64,000 nt of DNA from positions 62,001-126,000 of the forward strand of contig MU401459.1 of the NCBI GenBank assembly GCA_022579005.1. Direction: 5' to 3'. Below, piece by piece: positions 37,125 to 48,566 of this stretch. The translations under genes were made by a program, and so were the position numbers. How positions within the stretch are numbered: the first letter of the stretch is position 1; the number at the start of each line of letters is the position of its first letter. The notes beneath the pieces were generated by a model. That model made no database searches. It saw only the letters and a list, made by a program, of their open reading frames with translations, and was not told the DNA's origin. This stretch comes from Poronia punctata (taxonomy: Eukaryota > Ascomycota > Sordariomycetes > Xylariales > Xylariaceae).

Positions 37125-38271
37125 ATGTCGCCGCCTCCGCCCGCAAATCTGCCTCTCGGCGAGAGAGTGCTTGCTCTGGCTAAGACACTGCAGTGTATGT
37201 TCTATCTCTGCGCTCTGCCATCGATTCCCATTAGATGGAAATTATACACTGCTAACTGTTTTTGATGCCTTATAGTTGCTTGGTTTAGCGGGTATGTAAA
37301 AGTGACACTGACACCCTCTACGAATCGAATCACAACCCGCTCGATCCGACGCTCAAAAACGATTCTGCAAAGCACCACAGGCTAATGTATCCGGGGACAG
37401 ACATTTAGTTCTTCTTCTTTGCATTGCCCGCTATAGTTTTTCATACATCTCTTTCAACTATTACAGCGGCTGGGCTCGGTTCACCTACCGCCTTTCGTTC
37501 CTCTCGGCTGCTCTGACGTATGGCATCGTCGTTTACAAGACATGGCGTGCGAAGCAGAAGGTTGGAGCAAAGTACCCGGGTGGTGCTATAGGGATTTTGG
37601 CGGATGAGAACGTTCAGTATCTCGGTATGTTATCATGCGGACCGCTAGCAGCTTCTAGCGTCGCACCCTCCTCCTCACCGCCTCCTTTCACATGCTTGAT
37701 ACCTATTGTAAACTTACTAACCTGCCCGTCGGCGCCCGCAGCAATGGCCCTTGTCTGGCTCTTCTCTCCGCAGTACCCGCTTGCCCTGTTGCCATACGCC
37801 ATTTACTCCGTCTTCCACGTCGCCACTTACACCCGCAGCAACGTCATCCCCACCATTCAGCCTTCCAAGCCTGCCGCTGCCGGTGCCAAACCCCAGGGAA
37901 ATCCCCTTGCCGACGCCATCGGTGGATTCGTCAAGAAGTATTATGACGCCTCTATGTCGGTCGTCTCCGCTCTCGAGATTCTGCTTTGGGTTCGTATCCT
38001 CCTCTCTGCCGTTCTCTTCCAGCGTCGCTCCTGGATCCTCATCGGCATATACACTGCTTTTCTACGAGCGCGATTCGCTCAGAGCGCCCACGTCCAGAAC
38101 TCTTTCCGGGATTTGGAACTCCGCATGGACTCGACGGTTGGTGCCCAGGGCACACCGCCCGTCGCCAGATCTGTCTGGGAAACAATCAAAGGAGGTGCTC
38201 GCCAGTTCCACGCTGCTACCGACCTTGGGAAATACTCGAACAGCTCGGCTGTGCCTAAGAAGACCTCCTAA
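37125..38271 (+). CDS. Pom33/TMEM33 family ER and nuclear-envelope membrane protein
   Basis: Members of this family (yeast Pom33/Per33, fission yeast Tts1, animal TMEM33) shape tubular ER and help place nuclear pore complexes. Four exons are inferred: 37,125-37,194, 37,276-37,291 (only 16 nt), 37,401-37,624 and 37,742-38,271. They join to 279 residues, the size expected for the family. Diagnostic segments are LQFAWFSGHLVLLLC, which needs the microexon, then SGWARFTYRLSF, ADENVQYLAMALVWL, LLPYAIYSVFHVATYTRSN and the C-terminal block RARFAQSAHVQNSFRDLE. Several hydrophobic segments are spread through residues 25-200. The hydrophilic tail (about residues 225-279) would face the cytosol in family members. 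Introns use GTATGT-type donors. The ATG is preceded by AAC and follows a CT-rich leader, which supports this start. Confidence 0.9.
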
Positions 38272-39739
38272 GCGTCCTATGACCTTAATACCCGTCCGAG
38301 CTTGGAGTTGAACGCCTACGGTGATATGGCGAAATAATACAGGACAAAGGACAGGATGGCGCCAGGCGGACGAGAGCACGCGGGGTCCGGTCGCGATGAT
38401 ACCCCAGACTTTGACTTGGTCGACGCAGCCGAGTCTAGAATGGATAGGTAGGAGATAATGAAGGAAAAAGGCATCCGGATTCAGCATTGAAGGCAGGGCA
38501 ACTGCCGGGATGAAGCATTTGATGTACACGCTTTCCAAAAGTGGAGTGAGTGACAGTATAGGCTAATAAAATTGCTAATGTGTTACCCGACGCACTTTCG
38601 CCTGTGCGAATTTACGTGTCAGTTCTCGACGCTGTGTTTCCAATAGCAGCACTGGCTATCCGAGTCGATAGAAGTATAATGCGGCACCCCCAATGGTCCT
38701 AGATAAGAAGAGTCAAGACTCAGGCGGACCGCTTCCGCTGATAGTAAATACCAACCAAGAGATATGGGCGGCTACTGAACGATTGTTTTGACTTACAGAG
38801 GTCCCGTCGGAGAGGGAGTCAACACAGTCAACGCGTACTGCACTCTGGATCCATTGCTTTAAACTATATTATCACAGACTTTACCCCCAACCGCAAAGCA
38901 CATGCGAAACTCTGGTACCCAGCCAGACTGTCGTCTATTGGACAACGTATCCTCGGCGGGGCCAATATTGAGGGATACTTGCGCAACTAGTACGGACTCC
39001 TTTGTTAAACAAGTTATATGCCTACCTCGGTAGTTATATACGTATGTTCTATGTGGCTCCGGATTTGAAAGCGCGCAATACATTGTGCTATGCCTTGTGT
39101 AGAAGTAGTTGCCATACTAACAGGGTTGTTGAAGCACTGGCTACGGTACGATAGATAGGTTCTATCTGTCTCGCTCTTTCATTTGTTCCCTCTCATCTGG
39201 CTTTTCTTCTTTTTTTTTCTTTCTCCCCATGATAACGCTACTCTGAAACTTATATTCCATTCTAGCACTTGCTAACGGGTGGGTAGAGAAACCAACTTTT
39301 TTTTTTATTCGTACTCGATCCCGATGTGTTGTTGTCAGGTAATTACCCATTGTTTTAATCATGACAAAGAAGGAACGAAGGGAAATGGAAACAAGACCGC
39401 AAGCATCGAGTCTTGTTCTTTGAGTCTTTGACTCCGTGTGTCTTTGTGAAGGTGGCTTTCTTTTTTTTTTTGGCACTTGTCAACGGATGTTTATGGGATA
39501 TGAAAACCTAGGTTGATCATGAGCGTGGCCTTGGTCGTTTGGCTTTTCTTTTGAGAGAGATTGATTGCTAGTTGAGTTTTGTTAGTACTCACCTACCGAA
39601 TGATCGATCACCTGTTTGAGATAATTCATCCTCTTCTTATTCGGATTCGCCAAAACAACGTGCAAAGAATACAGCCGGTCGGCCAGGCAATTTTTATCTA
39701 CTACTGGTCCAAAGAAGGATCTGAGAACCATCTTTTAAG
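38272..39739. other. 1.5-kb intergenic region without a recognised gene
   Basis: Only short open frames without recognisable domains are present. The interval 39,160-39,480 has long T and CT runs on the plus strand. The last 200 bases should hold the promoter of the amidoligase gene. Confidence 0.5.
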
Positions 39740-42700
39740 ATGAACGACGATGAGTATGCTCGGAAGGAAGAGGAAGAGGAAGATGTGGAGATGGCTGATG
39801 GGAGCGTTGTTGAAGAAATCGGCAGCACGGAATATCAAAAGGGTGGTGTGAAGAGGAAACGAGAGGAAGGGGATGAAGATGGGAGCGGCGACGACGACGA
39901 AGTTGATGAAATTACTGGCAAGGAATATGGAACGGGGGTGAAGAGAAGACGACACGGTGATGATGAAAGTGAGATTGAAGAGATTTCCAGCGAAGTATAC
40001 CAAACGAGTAGGAAGAGAAGACGACATGACGATGATGACGAGTCGGAGGTGAAGCAGGGGGAGGATAAAAGCGGCGTTAAAGAGAGATTCAAAGGTATCT
40101 TACGGACACCCGTGGTGGTGGAAAGAAAGCAATATCAGTATCAGGCGGAGATACGCAATGATCAAAGCGAGATTAGGAGATTCGCCGGCAAGACATTCTC
40201 CCAAGCGAGGGGGAAGGAAAGACGAGGATATCAGTCCTCCGACAGTGACTTGGAGATGCACGAGTATGAGAACGACATTGAAGAAATCGCAAGCGAGGCC
40301 GAGGCATCACAGTTGGACATGAGGCCACAACGATATCAGCACCAGAATGACTCTGAGATACGCGAGTGGGAGGAGGAGGAAAAGATTATTAAGAAATTAC
40401 TCTCGCAGACAGCCAAGTCTGATTCCGAGGACAAACGCACTACGATGAGTACCGGTAGGCCCCCCCCCCCCCCCTTGAGAAAGAAACGCTGGTGGTAGTC
40501 CCATTGCAAAGTTTGATCCGTAACCTTGGGAGTTGCTCGCTAACATTTTTATATCATATATAGTGGGTGAATTGAACGTTGGGACATATGGAGTCGAACT
40601 GGAGTTCCTGGTGGTACAGTGCCCTTACTTCCACTGGTCACGGAAGGAGTGGATGAAGGACCCGCACCAGAATGACGGGAGATGGATATCAAAAAAGATG
40701 TCAGAGTGGGAGGCCAGACGGGCGCGGCGTATAATCGAGAGAATGCCAGGAGTGTCGAAAAGAGCAAAAGGGGCGAACAGCAGTGCCAATATAGCTGCTC
40801 AAGTTCGCCAACTTGAGAAGCATGTAGCTGAGGATGATGATGATGATGTGGACGAGTATGGGTTTGAGTATGAGTATGATGGTGAGGACGATGATTATGA
40901 CAGTGAGTATGGGGGTGGGGGTGTGGACGGAGATAAGGATGAAGACGGGGATGAAAACATGGCCGAAATACTAGACGACGATGAGCTCGCCCCAACCGTG
41001 ATCGGTTCAGATCGCACAAGGAGCTTTCATGAAGACGAAAAAGATGATTCAAGCCATTACAGCTACGCTGACTTCCATCCTCACTTTTACAAACGCAGCC
41101 GATACTGTAGGGTAAGCTATATTCGATAATGTCGAGCTGTCCAAATTAGCCCCTTATGTATACGGAAGGCACCAGCTGACGATAAACAACTTCCAGACAA
41201 AACTGACGCGCATCCTGAGAGACAAGGGTCTCGTGGTGATCAAGTGGCCGGCACAATACGTGCATGAGGCCGAGCGTTATGAGAAAAGCGCACTCTACGA
41301 CGACTTCAGTGGAAGCGAGCCCAGTGATGACGAGCGGGAGGAACCTTACCCGAACAGACAGTTCCTTGGCGACTTCAAATCGATCCATCACTGGATTCCT
41401 GGGGCAAGCCTCGCTGACAATGTCGAATCCGCTCTGACACAATGGGAAAGAGATTATGTCGAGTTCCACGAGAAGGAAGGGCTGAAGCTGTACAGGACGG
41501 GATGGAAAGATATAGAGGCAATACTCGACGTGGTCGACACCAGCGGCTGGCCACCCATGACAGCCGACGACACAAGACGGATGAGGGGACATCTCCGCGG
41601 GAGACTAAGGATGAGGCGTGACGATGTTAAGCAAGAAAGAGAAGACTTGCGCAACAAGCAAACCGACCCGCTCCACGTACCTGTTCCAGGCCTGAGGGAT
41701 CAATACAAAGCTTGGACGGTAACAAACGACATCAGCGTCAATGGCAATGGCATGTCATGGTACAGGTACCAGGTCCCTCCAGAAATGGACACGCCGAGCC
41801 CGTTCGACGATTATCGATGGTTCGGAGCGGAAGTGGTCAGCCCCGTTTTCAACATAGCAGACGAGAGAGCGAAACAAGCGATTCGGGATGCATGCGGAGG
41901 CCTTCGAGACCAGTTACGCATCCATAAGCCAATGGAGGTGTCGTCGGGGCTCCATGTTCACTTGGGTCATACCCAAGGCTGGCTGCTCCCCCAACTCAAG
42001 GTCAGTCAGCATTTTCCTCGACGAGTCCATGTCTTCCAACACCAAGCGTTTTACTGACATGAACAAACTGGGAAGCGGATGGCAACATTCTGGTATCTTA
42101 CCGAGAACGTGATACTGCAACTTCATAGGAAAGACCGCGGTCTTGATCGCACGGTTGGTAGACCCTCTAGCCCGCCAGTCTTTTGGCTCATACGTATTAT
42201 CCGTATTCCGAACTGACCTTGTTCTTGAAAGTGGTGTGCGAAAATTGGAGACCAGAGCGCGTTATACCTTGCTTTGTAAGTATCGCGGTAAGATAAGATG
42301 TTTGCATAGCGCTTACTAGAGGCAGATTCAAGGACGAAAAGGAAATTAGGGAGATGTATGGCTGGGCAATCACAACGAACCGGGTAGAGGTAACGAACAT
42401 GTTCGCTAATGAGGCCCGCGCCCATGTACCATACGACAGCTTGACGTCAGAACAGATGACAATGGTCTATTTTATCTGGCAATACCGGTCAATCAACGGG
42501 TTAAACAAAGGTTTAGGTGAAACAGACAGGGCCAGAACGGGGCTCAAGTGGCGAGTTCGTGGAGTGCATAGCTCACTCGAGAAGGAGGTGGTCGAGGAGG
42601 TGAGCGACTACGATTCCGATGTCCTCTTTCCACAGCCTGGGACGGTCGAAGTGCGAATCATGCAAGGCACACTAGACGCCGACCACATCAATAACTGGGT

Positions 42701-42974
42701 TGTCGTGCTGGAGCATATCGTGCGTGCCGTCAGAGACTTGACTGCCAACGACTATCAGACCCTGCTCAGCCGGTTCTTAGAGCAACCGACACGAGAACGG
42801 CTCCTAACAGTATTAGGAGTGCCCCATCACATCCGTACATATTGGCTGGATCCTAAGAGAAGGAACGAAGCCGATACTTGGTGGGAATATCCTGACAAAG
42901 ATCGGGTAGACTGGGCCCAGCCATTCATGGTTCGTGGGCATAGAGCAACTCACGGCCCAGCTTGGGATGATTGA
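39740..42974 (+). CDS. Amidoligase-domain protein with a long acidic N-terminal extension
   Basis: The C-terminal two thirds match the predicted fungal amidoligase enzymes (Amidoligase_2, glutamine-synthetase-like fold), which are thought to form amide bonds on peptides or small molecules. No substrate is established for the fungal branch. Six exons are inferred: 39,740-40,454, 40,564-41,111, 41,197-42,000, 42,076-42,153, 42,232-42,275 and 42,326-42,974, giving 945 residues. Family signatures are TYGVELEFLV (about residues 246-255), SSGLHVHLGHTQGW with His674 and His676, FWYLTENVILQLHRKDR after exon 4, and TVEVRIMQGTLDADHINNW (about 836-854). Residues 1-238 are a charged Asp/Glu/Lys/Arg-rich tract with RRRHDDD- and EEEE-type runs and no domain. 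A second acidic tract (about residues 330-385, DDDDVDEY) interrupts the domain. The exon 4-5 junction (donor GTTGGT) is the least certain. A poly-C run lies just inside intron 1. Confidence 0.75.
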
Positions 42975-43546
42975 TCAGTGATCACCATGTCGTCATTCAC
43001 CCCTTTATCCCTCTATGTCGTGTACTTCCCGGTTCCGTATAGAAGCGATACTTCAGATATTAACCTGGCATTGCAGGCAAGAAAGATAAAGTATATAGAC
43101 AATTTTATATGTCGATGACTTGCAATAGTATACTTGTACATCTATTACACGTTGACGTACCACGTAGCTGATCTACGTCAAGACTCAAGAGTAGTTTCTC
43201 GTTCGTGAAGGAGGTGTTGTTCTCCTGGGTAATAGTTATGAGTAATATCTGTAATTACTCAGCCACACATAGTCGTTGTCAGCCACAGTAAGCATGTTTA
43301 CCTCTTTTGATGACGTAGGTACTTTAGGTTAGCGTTGGAAAGATCTCCCCTCCGCATTGTGTTGCCTACCCGTAAGTCCCAAACTCTTCATCATCAGCCG
43401 CCTGCAATGTTGTATCAATCCATTGAACATGGGCGAATTTGAGCCCTAACCTACTTGCATCATTGTTCCAGCGACTCAAATTGATACCCAATCGCCATGA
43501 TAAGGAGGACGGCAGCCGGCGCATTACTTGAACACAATACCTAGAC
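42975..43546. other. Short intergenic region between amidoligase and phosphatase genes
   Basis: There is no gene. The minus-strand frame at 43,366-43,548 lacks a recognisable domain. This stretch should contain the 3' end of the upstream gene and the promoter of the phosphatase gene. Confidence 0.45.
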
Positions 43547-45411
43547 ATGGCCTCTCTCCTAAGGCAAATCGTAGCAGGGCCTCGTGCTAGACATCCAGAG
43601 GCCGGGTTGGATTTATGCTATGTAACAGATAACATAATAGCCACGTATGGTCCCCAATGCTTGCTCATCGTGAGCTTCCCATAATGAGAATCAGGAGACG
43701 AGGTCATGTCCAGTGCCCTAATGCGAAGAATAGATCCGGCCCCTCACAGACGTATCCGCAGCGAGCCTATCGAAACCCCCTCGATCGCCTCGTCAAGTTC
43801 CTCGATTCACAACATGAAGATAATTGGGCTATATGGGAGTTTCGAGCCGAGGGGACGGGCTATCCCGATAATCTTGTATACGACCGGATACGACACTACC
43901 CCTGGCCCGATCATCATCCTCCACCTTTCCGACTAATCCCTATAATCGTCGCGAGCATGCGGAATTGGCTGAGTGGAAACGACTTGGACGCCGACCGGTC
44001 TCACGCCGTCGAAGACAAAGCCAAGCTGGCGGCGAAGGTATTGCATGCCCTTCATGATAAGAAAAACAACCGCGTCGTTGTCGTACACTGCAAAGCCGGC
44101 AAGGGTAGGAGCGGCACCATGGCATGCAGCTATCTCATAGCCGAGTGCGGATGGACTCCGGAACAAGCAATGGCCCGCTTCACCGAACGGAGGATGAGAC
44201 CCAAGTTTGGTGCTGGTATATCTATTCCCAGCCAGCTACGGTGGATCAGTTACGTCGATCGTTGGAATAAGGGAGGCAAGAATTATGTCGACCGTGAACT
44301 CGAGATCCTCGAAATCCACGTCTGGGGCCTCCGCGATGGGGTGAAGGTCACGGTGGAAGGCTTCATAGAGGAGGGCAAGAAGATCAAGGTGTTCCATACA
44401 TTTACAAAAGATGAGCGCCAGATTGTCCAAGGGGATGCTCCTGGCGGATCCGGCATGATGGACATGGTGTATGAGATGGCGGGATACGGCCAAGACTCTG
44501 CTACAACCGAGCAACATGAGTCAGCCGATAGTGCCGAGGGAGCCAGAAACCCGAACCCGGACGCCAATGTTGCTACCTCTCCAGCGAGCAGTGATACTCC
44601 GACAACTCCAGACACCAGACGGGGCTCCATAAAAAGAATATCTAGACTCATCAACCCTCGGTCCCCCGATAAGACGCCGAGAGAGGAATGGCCCTCAACG
44701 TCGGCAGCCAGCTCCCCTTTGACCTCATCGCCGAGTGCCAGCTCAGAACCGGAACCAGGTGGAATGGCTGTTATATTGAAGCCGAAGCAACCCATTCGTA
44801 TTCCCAACAGTGACGTTAATATCGGAATCGAGCGACGTAACCGGACTCCGAAATCGGTCGGCCTCACTATGGTCACTGCCGTGGCTCACGTCTGGTTCAA
44901 CGCCTTTTTTGAGGGGAATGGGCCAGAACAGAATGGCGTGCCGGATGAGACGGGCGTGTTCGAGATAGACTGGGATGCGTTGGACGGCATCAAAGGCTCG
45001 AGCCAGAAAGGCAGGCGTGCGGTCGACAGGATCTCTGTCGTCTGGCGGTCGGTCAAGCCGGAAGCTGGTGGTGAAGAGGATGTAATTCATGAACCAAAAG
45101 TAAATGAGCCAATACCCCAGATGCAGCCCGCCGACTGGAAGGGCGGTAACGATGAAGACCCCGGAAAAGAAAAACACCTCGGCCTTCGGGTCCAAAGCCC
45201 CGATAGCGCAGCTGCTAGTAAGGCGAGTAGTGTGATAGAGGAGACCCTGGGCCAGGGCGAGAAAAAGGATGACGGGGTTGATGATGATTTTGAAGGTGTC
45301 AGGTCAGATACAGCCGAGGGAAAGAATGACGCGGCCGAAAGAAAAGAGGCGGACAGTGAACAAGCCGAAGACTCTCTCAAGGCTTACGCAAAGAAACTTC
45401 CCGAACCCTAA
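43547..45411 (+). CDS. PTEN-like phosphatidylinositol phosphatase
   Basis: PTEN/Tep1 proteins remove the 3-phosphate from phosphatidylinositol 3,4,5-trisphosphate at the cytosolic membrane face. In fungi they affect growth, sporulation and virulence-related development. Two exons are inferred, 43,547-43,644 and 43,734-45,411, with a GTATGG donor and a TAG acceptor, giving 591 residues. The joined N-terminus reads LDLCYVTDNIIATSGP and continues as YRNPLDRLVKFLDS, both family blocks. The acid loop is YPWPDHHPP, and the catalytic P-loop is HCKAGKGRSG with Cys152, including the two lysines that favour inositol lipids. A C2-like region follows (ILEIHVWGLRDGVKVTVEGF, then FEIDWDALDGI with VDRISVVWR near residue 480), interrupted by a Ser/Thr/Pro-rich insert at about residues 290-400. 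The last 110 residues are acidic and probably disordered. The 197-codon frame on the opposite strand is an artefact of this gene. Confidence 0.93.
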
Positions 45412-45499
45412 AGCAACAAGTATTCCTTCAGTTCCCTTGTATTTTTCTATCGCGAGAGGTTGAAATCTTAATATTGTGAGCCTCGCCACTAGGATATCC

Positions 45500-46831
45500 T
45501 CAATGCATCAAATGTTGAATTGTTTCGATAGTCTGCGTCATGGCCATAGTTTTGGTCACCGCGACATTCCATATAGGAACCGCTGACCCGCGAGGAACCA
45601 AGGGGTTTCCTGCACCATCGCGGCTCCGACAAACCATGGCTTCCCATACATGTGTCCACAGACGTGACGACGATGTCACAACAATAGTCATATACATGGA
45701 TATCATAGTTGGCGAAAGCCGCGGCGGACCAGTAGCATCAAATTCCACACGTAGAGGCGGCGAGCTAACACCCCCTACACCACCCACCTGTAACTCGGGT
45801 AATATGATGCCCCCGTCTGGCTTCGAGGAGTCCGGATGATGCGCACCCTCGATGCATCGCCTCATGGCATGGAATATGGCCTCGTATACCTCGATTAAAC
45901 GACAGTGACACGAGAGGAAAGTGAATAAAGTCGCGTTTGCGTCGGCTGCTGATGAATTGGGGAAAGTCTTTGTGATATCGATGAATTCGCTTGTGGCGCG
46001 GAAGACTTGGTCTATTGCTAGGAGAGCGGTTTTTTCCCTATTATTATTATTGTTGTTGGATGGGAATGGTGATGGTGGTGGTGTGATTGATGGGAGTTTA
46101 CTAGCGCATTCGTGCAAAGCTACGTGGAGATTCGTTAGACGGGAGGCGGTTTTGAGTGTTGGTGTAGTCGGTATGGTGTTATTAAGCATTAATAATCGGG
46201 ATTCGTGCCCGTCCCCGTTCCCGTCCATGTGTGCATCTTCGGCGATTGATGGTCCAATGAGCGGGAGCGGGAACGGGTCCGGCCAGGAACTCCCATCACC
46301 ATCACCATCACCATCACTGAGGTAATAACTATGAGTAGGGATTGGGGAACCGGAAAACCCGGTCGGGAGAGATACTGGTGTACTAACGTCAGCGCAGGAC
46401 GACTAACTAACGTAACTTGGGGTATGTTTCTAAAAAGCCTTACCGGTACCGAGCCCTTGGGCATTTTCATTCGGCTCAGGGAACCAACCAGGTGCCGGTG
46501 CGAATCCAATCACCCCCGGTACCGGTACCGGTATCGGTATTTCCTCCTCCGGGGGAGAAGGAGGAGCAGGAGCAGGAGCAGGATGAATAAACCTATTCCC
46601 AACCTTTTGCTGTTTCTGTTGTTGTTTTTGTTTTTTCCTTTGTCTCTCACGCGGACTATATCGACATTCCATCTTCAAATCCAGACATCTCTCGCATTGG
46701 GTTTGGGTTTGGGTTTGGTTTTGGTTTTGGTCAGAGTGGATTATGATTTTCATACATCGGAGTTTCTGCCGATGACATCTGTCGCATGCCGAACGGACTT
46801 TTTTACTACTCGTACTACAAGGGTCTGACAT
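45500..46831 (-). CDS. Zn2Cys6 transcription factor (AflR-like) with a stretched zinc-cluster linker
   Basis: This is a fungal binuclear zinc cluster regulator expected to act in the nucleus on CG-containing promoter sites. Two exons on the minus strand, 46,831-46,444 and 46,374-45,500, are joined by a 69-nt intron (GTAAGG donor, CTGAC branch, CAG acceptor), giving 420 residues. The DNA-binding cluster is RSACDRCHRQKLRC (Cys16, Cys19, Cys26), then CERCLDLKMEC (Cys46, Cys49, Cys56). The linker between the third and fourth cysteines is 19 residues, mostly Gln, Asn and Thr, from a CCAAAA/CCCAAA microsatellite, whereas 5-12 is usual. Further coding repeats give Pro-Ala and Pro-Val tracts and an Asp-Gly tract. 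The C-terminal part (LLAIDQVFRATSEF, FTFLSCHCRLIEVYEAIF) resembles the helical region of aflatoxin-regulator-type proteins. It is divergent from the dehydrogenase starting at 47,292, a common regulator-target arrangement. Confidence 0.82.
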
Positions 46832-47291
46832 TATAGGTGTAATAAGTATGTATATTACGGAAAGGAATGAAATAAATAAATAAATAAATAAATAAAGCGT
46901 GGGTTAGGTTAGTCTATTAGAGTGATGGATAGATGGATGGATGGATAGATACTTGGAAGAAAAAAAGACGACCGGCTCCGCATTTCAATTGTTGTATGTG
47001 TGTACGAGCACGTGTAGTCGGCCGGGCCGGAGTCGACGGACTCCTTCGGTGTTTTCCGACCAATCAGAGAAATCCTGCAAAACGCCGAATAATAATTAAA
47101 ATCACAAGGGCGCAATCCCGCCCGCCCGCCCGCCTGCCTACCTACCTATCCGCGCGTGTCTTTTATTATATTGTATTGTATATAATCAGTTGTATTTCCG
47201 TAGAAATAAGATAATGTAAAGACTGTCGTTTACATTAACATTCTTTGTTCGGAATTAAAAAAAAAAATTAAAAATCCATAAATAAAAGAAA
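46832..47291. promoter_or_regulatory. Bidirectional promoter region with microsatellites
   Basis: These 460 bases separate the divergent regulator and dehydrogenase genes. They contain (AAAT)n near 46,868-46,896, (GATG)n near 46,924-46,946 and a CCCG/CCTG/CCTA tract near 47,118-47,150. Short CGG-type words that a Zn2Cys6 protein could bind lie near 46,971-46,980 and 47,019-47,040, but no clear paired site can be assigned by eye. Confidence 0.5.
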
Positions 47292-48566
47292 ATGGTCTCC
47301 CTCTCCAAAATCCGCACATCAAACGCCCTCCTCCCCACCATCCTCCCACCTAACCCCGTAGCAGTTTTCGTGGGAGCCACGAGCGGGATAGGCGAAGCCA
47401 CGCTCAAGAAATTCGCCCAATACACTACTGGTACTGACCCGCGAGTATATTTCATCGGCCGGTCAGTCGACGCGGGGGGACGTATCGCGGAAGAATGTCG
47501 CGTGTTGAATCCCAAGGGGAAATATACCTTTCTTCAGGCGGACGTCAGTCTTTTGAGGGTTGTGGATGAGGTTTGTGAAGAGATTAAGGCGGTTGAGGAG
47601 GTGGTCAATTTGTTGTTTCTTACTTGTGGGGTTGCGAGTTTTGATAAGAGTAGTGAGTATAAGCCTTTCTTTTCTTTTTTCTTCCTTGTTCAGTTTCTTG
47701 TTGCAGAAAGAGGAATATTTATCGGATAGGAGATGGATCCATTTTGGTCGGGTTGAAAATTCAGTCTAGACTACATGTTCACCTGCTCATCCTACCACGT
47801 ACCCGACTACCCATCTTACCCAACTTACCTAGATACCCAAATACCCAACTTACCTAGATACCCAAATACCCAACTCACCCATCTTACCCAGCTAACAACT
47901 AACAATATCCCAGAAACACCCGAAGACATCCACCTCCTCGCCGCCCTAAACTACTACTCACGCATTCGCTTCACATCAAATCTCCTCCCCCAACTCCGAA
48001 AGGCGCGCGGACTCCGCCGTGTCGTCACAGTCGGTGGCGGCAGCCAAGAAGGCGCCCTAGACACGACCGATTTCCCTGCTCTGAAACAGCCGGTTGAGCA
48101 GATACGCGGTCATCTCACATCGCTAGTATCGCTCGGTTTCGAGGGTCTGGCACGCGGTGCGCCCGAGGTGAGCTTCGTGCACGATTACCCCGGTACCGTG
48201 CGCACCAAGCTAGTGATTAGTCATCTGCCTGAGGACATGTTGCGGAACCTGACTTTCTTGCCGATTGATGAGTGTGGTGAGAGACAGCTTTACATGGCCA
48301 CGTCTGCGAAGTTCCCACCTAAGGAAGAGGCCGACGTGGCGGGTGTGGGTGCGGGTGTCCCCTTACAAGACGGGGAAGAGGTTGTGCTAGGCGTTTCGGG
48401 CGCACGTGGGAGCGGAATGTATTCTGTAGGTGTTGATTGTGAGAGCGCGCCATCTGCTGTCTTGGAGCTGTTGGCCGAGATGAGGCAGCGGGGGCTAGTG
48501 GATGCTGTATGGGAACATACGCAGAGCGAGTTTGAGCGCGTTGCTGCGTTGGCATCTAGCATCTAG
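47292..48566 (+). CDS. Short-chain dehydrogenase/reductase-like protein
   Basis: This is a Rossmann-fold NAD(P)-binding protein of the fungal SDR branch often found in secondary-metabolite clusters. The substrate is unknown. Two exons, 47,292-47,652 and 47,914-48,566, give 337 residues. The 261-nt intron is long for this window and contains a minisatellite. The cofactor motif is VFVGATSGIGEAT (Gly28, Gly32, Gly34), and the second strand ends in YFIGRS. The acidic position is QADVSLL, and NLLFLTCGV takes the place of the NNAG block. At the active site the usual YxxxK reads YSRIR (Tyr135, Arg139), so lysine is replaced by arginine. PGTVRTKLVISHLP is the post-active-site segment. The start ATG follows AAAGAAA and is the first in frame. 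The gene may be controlled by the adjacent divergent Zn2Cys6 factor. Confidence 0.83.
47778..47892. repeat. Minisatellite inside the dehydrogenase intron
   Basis: The words CCCAACTTACCTAGATA and CCCAAATA repeat with a period of about 28 bases two to three times, with flanking CCCATCTTACCC words. The array lies wholly between the GTGAGT donor at 47,653 and the branch-like GCTAAC near 47,891, which explains the unusual intron length. Confidence 0.75.

Noticed and set aside
37601..38311. Alternative-frame protein of 186 codons over the Pom33/TMEM33 last exon
   Set aside because: It is a shadow frame. The family sequence is read in the frame starting at 37,742.
40549..41592. Minus-strand frames of 148-167 codons opposite the amidoligase gene, one His/Pro-rich
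   Set aside because: They mirror the Asp/Glu-rich coding repeats on the plus strand.
44283..44876. 197-codon frame antisense to the PTEN-like gene
   Set aside because: The plus strand carries unmistakable PTEN motifs, and the antisense frame is a by-product of its codon usage.
46189..46509. 106-codon minus-strand frame as the second exon of the Zn2Cys6 gene
   Set aside because: It stops within 60 residues of the junction. The acceptor at 46,375 (CAG) instead opens a 291-codon frame with the regulator's C-terminal domain.
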